Source: Chrysaora quinquecirrha (Eukaryota; Cnidaria; Scyphozoa; Semaeostomeae; Pelagiidae). Taken from it: a DNA stretch of 64,000 bases. Both the position numbers and the translations under genes were made by a program. Below the pieces are notes generated by a model, which did not search any database, had not been told where the DNA came from, and worked only from the letters and a program-made list of their open reading frames with translations. Every line of letters begins with the position of its first letter. The stretch's first letter is position 1. The stretch covers positions 106,523-170,522 of the forward strand of contig JACTAT010000002.1 in NCBI GenBank assembly GCA_014526335.1. Reading direction: 5' to 3'. Positions 1-9,742 of this stretch are shown here, piece after piece.

Positions 1-1389
1 GAAATAGATACAGTAAACTTTTAGAACAACGCGAATAAGCTAAGGGAAGAGACGGATTAAACGCAAGTTCCACGCGGATTATTCGCGAGAAAATGCGGCC
101 AACAGGAACGATGCAGGCCGACAACAAGCTTGAAACACACTGGTAACAACATTGGAGGAAAACGGGTAAAAAGCTGAAATCGCGCGATTTCAATTCGAAA
201 ATTGACTTGCCCGATAGAATCTTTTCTTCCTGTAATCTTCTTGAGATTCGCCTAAAAGCAAAGCAAAAGCACGCTGTTTTGTAAAGAACCACTTTATAAG
301 AAAACGGCACGTCGACGGCCGAAAAGTTTAAAGAACTTTAACTATACTAAAGATAACATCGCTTAAGGAACTTTTCCATTTCTGAGGCTTTATCACTATA
401 AACAATCCAAACAATCTGGAAAAAGCCGGTTCAACTCAATTGACGACCAAAACAGGTCCGAAAATAGGGAACTCTAGAAAGTAGACCAAGACCTTGAGCT
501 ATATTCTTTATAAAATAAAAAAGCATATCAACGAAAATTTCCTCCTCAAAATATCAGGGGTGATGGACGGCTGACATAAATCTACCTATATATATCTTCG
601 GTAAGACGTAGGATTATGTAAGGCGTAGAGTCAAAAGCGGAATTAATTTCCAAAATACTAAAAAAACGTCTTCGTCCTTCTGTCCGAAAAGTAGTTGGTA
701 ACTCGGCCCACATGCCTGACCAACTTCAAGAATGAGCAGTGGCTCAGTGTCCAATTCAAAGTCTATTCAAAAATTTTCCACTTTTATTACAATTTTTATG
801 GTCCGAGATGCACACCACTTCCTTCTAAGAAACAGCATTTCAGAGCCATAAAATAAGTTTGACGAATTCCCTGTTTGCTCAATAGTTTGAGCATCCAGCC
901 CAACCTCGTCCCCAGGGTGAATAGGCCTCTACGTGAAACTCCGCTGTCCATATTCGACCCTGGTATCGGCCTTGTTCGCAATTTGATTGGCTGTTCAAAC
1001 AATAGCTATTTTAAGTGAGGTAACAGTTTCTTCAAAATTTCACACCAAAATAGGCCGACAACTATGCAAAAAACATCTATAAAACCAAAAAGTTATCAAT
1101 GAAATTCTTTGCATTTCCTTCGTAAGAACATCTGCTTTTGGAATCAACATCTAGTTTTTATGCCTAGGCCAAAATTGCCAGTATTTTGGCAGATTTTGCG
1201 GCCGGTACCAGGGCCAAAATCGATTTGACGGTTGAGATTCGAGGAAATTCGATTTGGGGCCTGGGGACGAGGTAGCGTCCAGCCAAACATCTCAAAAGCG
1301 ATAACAACAAGTCCTGTAATAAGTCCAGAAACATTATTGAACGTCTTCTGAAAATTTTTATACGTCGACGGTTTAAACCGATTCTATAC
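1..1389. other. Downstream flank of gene A, no exon recognised
   Basis: This stretch should hold the last exons of the minus-strand gene A, but no block resembling the GC-S/A-SHF-GVATG exon of genes B and C was found, so those exons probably lie left of the window. An inverted pair at 901-916 (CAACCTCGTCCCCAGG) and 1260-1273 (CCTGGGGACGAGGT) suggests a small transposon around 901-1273. The open frame that continues past the gene A exon 3 donor runs into this repeat, so that continuation is probably not coding. Confidence 0.4.
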
Positions 1390-3633
1390 CTCATAATGAT
1401 ATTTTCATCGCCATTATCTCTGATAACATCTTTCAATCCAACGTTTTCAGCCAAAGCCTCGTTTTCACTAATATTCAAATCATGACTAGGCTCCTCCGCA
1501 TTATTCGCCTCCGCATCGACGGTCTCATCAGCCGTATCATGCTCTTTTTCGTCTTCACTGGCTGGCTCTTTCCAACATCCGCTATCCTCTTGCCATTGAA
1601 TAACCAACGAGAGATACTTCGTTTCAAAACACTCCAAGATGCCCAGCATTTGACACACGACAATTTGCTCCACAAATAGGTCTTTGCTTGATTCAGCGGT
1701 AAAACCTTGTTGAAATCTCTGCTTCATTTCGAGGCTGATTTTTGTTCCCAAATAATGCACGTGTTTTTTCCAGTCGTTTTCATTTCCTATTTGTCGAAGG
1801 GTTTCTTGTTTACATCCTAAAAAGGAAACGATTTCAAATAGTAGCTATAATCATGTTTTTAATTCATATTACCAATAAGATCGCAAGAGTGTCGGCGACA
1901 GTGTGCAACACTTCCTTCCGATCCCTACGAATGCGCTAACTATGATCGGAAGGATCCAGAGAGTCGAAGTGAGTTCAACTTTCCAGACTCTTACCTATCT
2001 TCCGATGAAGGATAATCTTAATTGGAACACTTGTCACAGTTTTCGCCAATCCATAGCTGCTCTTCCAAGGGGTCGTGTTTGGGTCATTACATCAGGAATT
2101 CATTCAGTCTTTGTTTGGAGGAAATTAGTGAGGCAGAATTTCTTATTTCTTTTGGGATCTCGTTCCAAGTAGTCGCTCCCTGGTATTTACAGGATTTTTC
2201 AAAGAATTCCAATACGAAGTTGGGGAATTTCGAAACCTTCAAAGTGTCTTGTGTATTGTATCTTGAAATGGTCGACCTCGTAGTGAATGTATTCTTTAGG
2301 TTCTCTGGGCAAGGTTCATTTTTCACTTTATAAGTTGCAATTAGCCTGTCAAACTTAATTACTACGCACTTCCCATTTTTAATAAGCCTATGAGCCCCAT
2401 TTTCAATAAGCCCTTAAGCCCCATTTTGCAGACTTTCGAGTGACTCTAGTTTTGAGCTTTTGAGTCAGGAAGATGCCCCCAGTACATACAATCAACTGGC
2501 ACCACAGCCGAGCTAAGCAAGTTGCAATGATGCAGCAAATAATAAAACATTTTGCTTTTTTGGTACATTGTTTATCGTAAATTACCTTGTTTGTCTGCAA
2601 GTGCCATAAAAAGTGCTTGATGTGTTAAATAATATCCACTAGCTCTTTTATCAGTCATCAAGGTAAGACATTTTTCAGTAATTCTACATTTCCTAAGTAA
2701 ACCACTCTCATCGCCTGCAATTAACGGCGAAAAGCACTCATCACTAACTCCAGAATCAAACATATTATCATTATCAGAGGAGGGACCAACTTGTTGGTCA
2801 GATTTTGACTTGTCAGCATTTTGATATGGTCTTAAATAGAACCATTGCTTGTCTATGAGATGTCGGAAGGCTTCAACATAACCTGATTTTGAGGCTTTGA
2901 GCTCTTGGTACCCCTTCTCGGCAGCTTCCTCTAGTTTTGAATAGATTTTCTCAGTTGTTTGCAGCAGTTCAGATGATGACTGTCTGGATTTCATCGAGTT
3001 AATTGCATAGTATAGTGAACCTAAAAAGATTGAAAAAGGAAAACAGTTTGTAAACATTATTTTGCTGCTCCAGTAGAGGGGGACCTCCCTGGGGGGGGGG
3101 GGGGTTCTTCCAGAAAAAAGAGTGCAGGTGCACCCTGAGTCAGCTGGATTACACCCCCTACACCACGACATGACGCCACAGCACCTTCAGGTGAGCCTCT
3201 GAAGTGCCAAAAAGTACACCTGCATGAATACCTACAGATATGAAAAGATACCTCAAGAGGATACCATGTAAACATTTTTAACAGTGCCGATCTGATCTGG
3301 CACCTATAGACTAGACTATGCATACATAATGTAGACATAGCTAGAATACAACGCACAAACAAAAATAAAAAAAATAACTTTTATTATCTAACCTTGGGCA
3401 ACTCGTACACCAAAAATCGAATCTAGATTAACCTTCTCGAAGTTTCTTGTGTAAAATAAAGCTGCCTTTTGAAGTGCCAGCAACGCATCATTTATCCCAG
3501 CATTAGGGGGCGTTTGATTTGCAGCGTCAACATACCACGCTTGGAGTTGCAAGAGGATGAGCAGAAGGCCTAGGCCTAAGTTAGGCCCTAACATTACACC
3601 ACACGCAGCTCTGCCTCGCTGTTGTGAAATCAT
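1390..3633 (-). CDS. Gene A: secreted C16orf89/UPF0764-like protein, 3'-incomplete
   Basis: Predicted exons on the minus strand are 3633-3393 (241 nt), 3020-2586 (435 nt) and 1816-1390 (427 nt). Phases agree with genes B and C (1, 1, then 2). Exon 1 begins with a signal-peptide-like stretch (hydrophobic GLGLLLILLQLQAW) and ends in the family block KVNLDSIFGVRVAQG. Exon 2 ends with a tyrosine-rich LTHQALFMALADKQG block. Exon 3 has GCKQE, then DLFVEQIVVCQMLG, then WQEDSGCW, followed by an acidic tail. These blocks are shared with B and C and resemble the C16orf89 family (DUF4735), whose molecular function is not established. The donor at 1390 (AG/GTATAG) matches the phase-2 junction of the paralogs; the microexon and last exon are not visible. 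Family assignment comes from recalled motif similarity, not a search. Confidence 0.68.
2087..2326 (-). mobile_element. LINE reverse-transcriptase C-terminal remnant in gene A intron 2
   Basis: A 79-residue minus-strand open frame contains the pattern typical of the end of cnidarian LINE ORF2 proteins: TTRST near the start, then QGATTWNEIPKEIRN and a KQRLNEFL tail. It lies between exons 2 and 3 of gene A and on the same strand. Only the extreme C-terminus survives, so it is a dead fragment. Confidence 0.6.
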
Positions 3634-3808
3634 AAAAAAGCATTCTTATTGCAGCTCTAGCATCTTGAATGAATTTCTCAACAATTCACTTATTTAACAA
3701 TAACGATATATCTATCTACAAACCCAGTCGGGTCAGCCATTTCCTCCTGTGGGCTGCCAGCGAAAAGCCACCTCTCTTCTCCGGCCGTGGAAATGGGTGA
3801 TTCACAAG

Positions 3809-4089
3809 CCCCCCGGGGGGAGGGGTACTTGACCCTGAAATGTACAGGGTTGTGCCCCCGATTTTGACAAACCAATCCACCTTTAAGGAATTGTTTTACA
3901 CATTCAGTCACCCAGTTTTATGACTTTTGTATGAATTTGTGTACCAAATGTTAAGGAAATTCGATTATATACCCACTTTTAAGCTATTTTAGGCATAAAT
4001 CGGACCCAGTTGTAAGGAACTTTCGAAGAAAAACCCACCCATATGAGGGGCACATACCTGTCAGCCTACGTTAGGGAGTACCTCCCTGG
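3809..4089. mobile_element. Small element with C/G-run termini
   Basis: It starts with CCCCCCGGGGGGAGGGGTAC and ends near GGGAGTACCTCCCTGG, an imperfect inverted pair. The interior has the same look (alternating short 'CCCATATG/CCCACT' words) as the copies at 11611-12017 and 49676-49799. It sits in the spacer between genes A and B. The rest of the spacer to 4539 is imperfect short-repeat sequence (around 4100-4300) with no gene seen. Confidence 0.4.
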
Positions 4090-4539
4090 ACAAAGCCAAA
4101 AATAAATGGTCCCAAATGTCGTGGAGTTGGTGGAGACGGTGGAGAGATAATACATAGGTACTCAGTTGTACAGACATTCATGGTCCCAATATTATGGAGA
4201 TGCGAACGACAGTCGAGAGGTACATAGATATATATAGTATTACAGGTATATGTAGCTCAAAATATTGTGGAGACAGCGGAGACACACATGGGTACTTTGT
4301 AGAACAGGCATAAATCCCGGGGGGTGCACTATGGTAGAGCTTCGTGCTATAGCTACGAGAATACTATGCAGAAATCAACCCGTCAAATGGCCACAATTCA
4401 AAAACCCAACAAAAATTTATCAAATATATTAACGGGCAAATATTTCTATTTAACCATAACAATACAGTACAGAGACACGAAACTTATATTGGTAAAACCT
4501 ATATTCCAGTGTCCTTTGCAGTCTTTGAGTTATGTGTAT

Positions 4540-7500
4540 TTAGAAACCAATAAACAAAAAGTTCCCAACCACACCAGTTGCAACACCAGAGAAATGTGAT
4601 GAACAACCATCTAAAAACAAAAGGAAACGATGAGATTGAGGAATCAGTCGTCGTTCGTACATTAAAAAAGTAAAATTGGAAAGAATGAAAAAAGACCAAG
4701 CTAAATCTCGCTGAAAATTTAAGACAACGCACTTACTGGACAAAACTTTTTCTGCGCTCATTCTTTCAGAATGAAGTCTAAAAATAAAAGAATTTGAAAT
4801 TACTCAACAAAGATAATTTAGTAACCAGTAATTACGTTAACTGTAAAGATGAACAACGTTCAAGCTGATACTGATGCTGATGAAGATGATCGATCAGGTC
4901 GATGCTGATGCTGATGTGAACATGGTTGTTTAGGTTGATGATGATGATGATAAAGACAAGGGGAAGACGATCGATCAGGTCGATGCTGATAAAGACGATT
5001 GATCAGGTTGATGCTGATGGTGATGCAGGTGATCGATCAGGTTGATACTGATGCTGATACTGATGTGAACATGATCGATTAGGTTGATGATAATGAAGAC
5101 GAGGGAAGACGATCGATCAGGTTGATGCTGATGCTGATAAAGACGATCGATCAGGTTGATGCTGATGTTGATGAAGATGATCGATCAGGTTGTTGCTGAT
5201 GCCAATGAAGACGATCGATCAGGTTGATGCTCATGAAGACGATCGATCAGGTTAATGCTGATGTTGATGAAGACGACCGATAGGGTTGATGAAGATGATG
5301 AAGGTGATCGATCAGGTTGATGCTGATGTTGATGAAGACGATCGATCAGGTTGATTCACGAAGACGATCGATCAGGTTAATGCAGATGTTGATGAAGACG
5401 ACCGATAGGGTTGATGAAGATGATGAAGGTGATCGATCAGATGGGTACTGATGCCAAAGAAGACGATCGATCAGGTTGATGCTGATGCTGATGAAGACGA
5501 TCGATCAGGTTGATGACTATGATTATGACGCAGATGGACGATCATGTTGATGATGATGATTATTATGATAATTATGAAGATAATGAAGATAGTGCTGCTG
5601 CTGCTGGTACTGCTGTTGACGGTAATGACGTTAAAGGCAATAATGAAACCTGTTAAAATGACACAACACAACAATGACCAATTATACTAATACCTACCTT
5701 GACGTTGACAAAACATGGTCTTCATCACCAATTTCAGTTTTTCTATCGTCATCATCATTTTCACAAGACAGCTCATCGTTTATAACATTCTCATTGTCTT
5801 CAGGAGTTTTTATTTCATCGCCATGATCCTCTTCCGCTATGATGTCATCTTCCTCGACAACATCATCTTCATTCCCTTCACTTCTTCCATTTCCAAGATC
5901 CTCATCCATGTTCCCCATTCCGTAATTCAGCAACTGTTCCTTAGCCTCGTTTTCATCAAACGCATTCTCGTTTTCATAATCATTAGACTTGGTCTCGCTT
6001 GTTTTCCAGCAACCCGTCTCATCTTGCCAGTGCGTTATCATTTCGAGGTATTTCAAATTAAAGCATTCAACTGCTCCAAGGATTTGACAGAACAAAACTT
6101 GCTCAGCGAACAAGTCCTTATCTGACTCTTTAACAAACCTGCCTTTAATAATCTCTTTCTTTAGTTCAAAGTACATCCTCGCTGCTAAATATCTGATGTA
6201 CTTCTCGACGGCTGTTTCGTTTCCCATCTTGGCTATAACTTCTTTGCCACACCCTGTTAGAAATCATCAAAACGTTGTTGAACCAAAGTAAAACGAATAA
6301 AAGCAAGAAAGAAGGCAAAAAACACACCGCAAAGGTTCCATGGTATCAGAGACAGTGATATTTAGGGCTTGAAAACGTGAGTTAGTCAGTCATTTTATTG
6401 TTACTCAGTCAGTTGATCAGCTAGTTAGTGAGTTAGTTAGTTATAAAGTAAGTTAGTAAGTTATTTAATAGTTAGTCAGTCATTCAATAGTTAGTCAGTA
6501 ATTTAACAGTTAGTCAGTAATTCAATATAGTTAGTTAGTCATTCAATAGTTAGTCAGTCAGATGATCAGCTAGTTAGTTACTGAGTTAGTTAGTTAGTGA
6601 GTTAGTTAGTTAGTGAATTAGTTAGATAGTTAATTGGTCAGCTAATTATTTAGCTATTTACTTAGGTAGTTAGTTAGTTAGTCATTTACTTTCTTAGTTA
6701 GTTAGTTATTTACTTAGTTAGTTAGTTAGTTATTTAGTTAGTTAGTTTATTTATTTATTTGTTACTCAATCAGTTATAAAATTTTTTGGTTAGCTTGTTA
6801 GCTCATTTCTAGTTAGTTACGTTAGTTCGTTAGTTAGTTAGTTGGTTAGTTAGCTATTAGTTAACTAATAACTTATTGTGTTAGTAAGTTAGGTTGGTGG
6901 ATTAAGTTAGTTAGCAAGTTACTTAGTTAGTAAGTTAGTAAGTCAATACATTAGGTACAAAACCAATTCTTTAGATAAATGATTGACCCTTACCTTGGTC
7001 TTTGGCAATAAGAAAGTAAATAGCTTGATGGGTCAATGTGTATCTATTTGTATTTGTAATGGTCATGTACTCCCAGCATTTCTTTGGTAAATTGCACTTT
7101 TTCCTTTTCCCAAAAATGTTAGTTCCCATCATATTGGTCATGCATATGTCTGTTAGACGTTCACAAAGCTTAGATTTAGTTACTTTGTCATTTTTCTTCG
7201 GAATCACCTTTTGACCAGCAACAGACCAATAAGGCTGCAGAAACAACGACCACTTCTTGCGTATAACAGGTTTAAATTTCAAAAAATAAACAATTTTCTG
7301 CGTCTTTAGATGTCTGTAACCTTTTTCGGCAACCTTTGCTGTCCTGATGTAGAGATTTTTTATTTTCTTTTGGATATTCGGAGATAGACTTCTTAACTTT
7401 GAGGAATGAAGTGCCTTGTACAGCGCACCTAAAATAACGATTTAAAAAAAATCATAACAATAGTAAGGCATTTGTCCCTCCCATTCCCCTTATCTTGTTT

Positions 7501-8315
7501 CCGAAAACGGCTTTTGCACTTTTCTTAACGCAAAAACTGAATGTCACTTTGGGGATCACTTTGGACACTTAGAAAGCTTCGATAGAGGTGTATACGTATT
7601 GTATTTTGCTGACGGGATGTGCAATCCTTTCCGCGTTTCGCCTTGTTTCTTTTCAAGTTTTCTAGTACCGGGTATCGAAAGAAGGCACTTTTTCTAAATC
7701 CGGTTGTCAAAATGAATATTTTGTTAGAGTGGACTATTACTTTAATGTTACACAGTGTATTCTATACGTTTTTTGGTATACTTTTCACCAATTTTTTCTA
7801 AAGCAGGGTATCATTTTGGAGGGTAAATTCTGGAGCCGGTTCAAAAAATCATTTCGGGTGCACACCGCCGTACTAATTTAAGTTAAGTACCTCTCCCCTC
7901 TGGGGGATAGACCTTTAGCGGGCATCTAAGACTAGGTCGTGCTTGACTACAATCCCTGCCAAAAATATAGTTGGAACGGGCGAAATTTCATGATTGCAGC
8001 ATAATAAACCGAGCTAGAAGTGCTACCACTTCACGGTCATGCGTCTCCCCTTTCCCCTGAACAATGTTGATTTTTGTAGACAACATTCTGAATACCATAA
8101 TGCAGCCACTTACCTTCTGCAATACGCACGCCGTAAATTGAATCCAAATTAACCTTTGCAAAATTAACCGAGTAAAAATCGATAGCTTTTTCCATCGACG
8201 AGATCGCATTCTTCAAACCGATGTTATTGTTTTGCAACAAAGTACTGCCATAGCATCGATAGATCACTGCCTGTAGTATAAATATAAGGGCAGAAAGATG
8301 TGTTTTCTCGCGCAT
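4540..8315 (-). CDS. Gene B: secreted C16orf89/UPF0764-like protein, complete
   Basis: Five predicted exons on the minus strand: 8315-8114 (202 nt), 7428-6994 (435), 6253-5698 (556), 4777-4737 (41) and 4610-4540 (71, ending TAA). Total 1305 nt, 434 residues, all junctions GT-AG with matching phases 1, 1, 2, 1. The N-terminus is hydrophobic (ALIFILQAVIY), a likely signal peptide, followed by KVNLDSIYGVRIAEG. Exon 3 carries DLFAEQVLFCQILG and WQDETGCW, then a long Asp/Glu-rich tail, the longest of the three paralogs. The 41-nt microexon encodes a basic/Ser-rich link, and the last exon encodes GCSSHFSGVATGVVGNFLF then stop. The C-terminal motif and exon layout match gene C. A C16orf89-type family is inferred; biochemical role unknown. 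Confidence 0.75.
4860..5540. repeat. Minisatellite, GATCGATCAGGTTGATGCTG units
   Basis: About twenty imperfect units of roughly 30-36 bp built from GACGATCGATCAGGTTGATG plus variable GATGCT/GATGAA spacers. It lies in the intron between exon 3 and the microexon of gene B. Open frames through it are low-complexity shadows. Confidence 0.85.
6370..6960. repeat. TTAG/GTTA tetranucleotide-derived repeat
   Basis: Long run of degenerate AGTTAGTTAGT with interspersed GTCAGTCATTCAATAGTT units. It fills the intron between exons 2 and 3 of gene B. Confidence 0.85.
7590..7915. repeat. Interspersed repeat copy 1 (pair with 18983-19295)
   Basis: It shares ordered blocks with 18983-19295: GACGGGATGTGCA, GGGTATCGAAAGAA, GTGGACT..TTACTTTAATG, CACCAATTTTTTCTAAAGC/CGCCAATTTTTTCTAAAGC, then a C/G-rich end. 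This copy is in the first intron of gene B; the other is in an intron of PH1, so it is a mobile or dispersed sequence rather than part of either gene. Confidence 0.6.
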
Positions 8316-8989
8316 TTTATTAGTTTACTATTCTCCAGAAAATAGGGCTTGAGACTCATGTCCTTAGGCCGAGAATTTTTGCAGTGTCTGGCAGTTTGAA
8401 ACAGGAAGAAATGGCCTTGGCAATACTGAAAGGGAATAGACGTACATTAAAGACGGATGAAGACAAAAGGGCTCTTTTGAATTCATGCAGAAAAGGCAAA
8501 CAAACTATTCTTTTCCTATTCAATTTTGATTGATGGAGCTAATCACCTTTATATCTGTCGATCTTTTGATGTCGATTGTAGAATTTGTTCCATCATTTTT
8601 CTTGTTTTTGTTATGGAATATTCTCAAGCTCAAAAGTAAATTAGCCGACCAACATTGACTTGAAACCGTCAATTGCAACTCATACTACTTACGAATCCCA
8701 GCAAAATTTTCATCGGGATGCAATTAGTACCATGTTGAAAATGCCCAGTAGTAGTTGAACTTTTTTCAAGCAATTTTTGAACAAACATCGTTTTCACAAA
8801 AACAACAAAAATGTATTTCGAAAGACCATGTCCCCTAAGCAGCAACAAGTTATGCAGCAACAAGTGATTTTTGGAGTCTGCCTGGAGTCTTGATACCCCG
8901 TTTTCAATGATGCTGTTAAACCATCAAACACTATTAAGATGTTACCTGGTAATTATGTGCAGTAGCCACATGCAGTCCCAGGATCTTCA

Positions 8990-9655
8990 TTTCTTATTGT
9001 ATTCTTCAACATGTTCATTTTTTACTGCATTTGTCAGAATGTTCATTTCGTTACTCGTTCAGCATGTTCATTTCTTATTTATTCTTCAACATGTTCATTT
9101 CTTTCTGCATTTGTCAGCATGCTCATTTCTTATTGTATTCTTCAACATGTTCATTTCTTACTGAATTTGTCAGCATGTTTATTTCTTATTGTATTCTTCA
9201 ACATGTTCATTTCTTACAGCATTTTTCAGGATGTTTATTTCTTATTGTATTCTTCAACATGTTCATTTCGTTACTCGTTCAGCATGTTCATTTCTTATTG
9301 TATTCTTCAACATGTTCATTTCTTACTGCATTTGTCAGCATGTTCATTTCTTATTGTATTCTTCAACATGTTCATTTCGTTACTCGTTCAGCATGTTCAT
9401 TTCTTATTGTATTCTTCAACATGTTCATTTCTTACTGCATTTGTCAGCATGTTCATTTCTTATTGTATTCTTCAACATGTTCATTTCGTTACTCGTTCAG
9501 CATGTTCATTTCTTATTGTATTCTTCAACATGTTCATTTCTTACTGTATTCGTCAACATGTTCAATTCTTATTGTATTCTTCAACATGTTCATTTCTTAC
9601 TGCATTCGTCAACATGTTCATTTCTTATTGTATTCTTCAACATGCTCATGACTCT
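8990..9655. repeat. Minisatellite with alternating 28/28/25-bp units
   Basis: Tandem array of CATGTTCATTTCTTATTGTA-type 28-bp units, alternating with a TTACTGCATTTGTCAG variant (28 bp) and a GTTACTCGTTCAG variant (25 bp), giving a higher-order pattern. All three forward frames stay open for long stretches because the unit lacks stops; this is not evidence of a gene. It lies between the end of gene C and the start of gene B. Confidence 0.9.
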
Positions 9656-9742
9656 TAGTTGAAAACAAGACTCTTAGTTAAAAGGGTGTATTTATATTTA
9701 TATTTAAACTCTGTATAATTAGATATAAAATTATTTTATAGG

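Noticed and set aside
9011..9658. Long forward frames with MFISYCILQHVHF-type repeats
   Set aside because: They follow directly from the 25/28-bp minisatellite, are open in all three frames, and have no start context or flanking exons.
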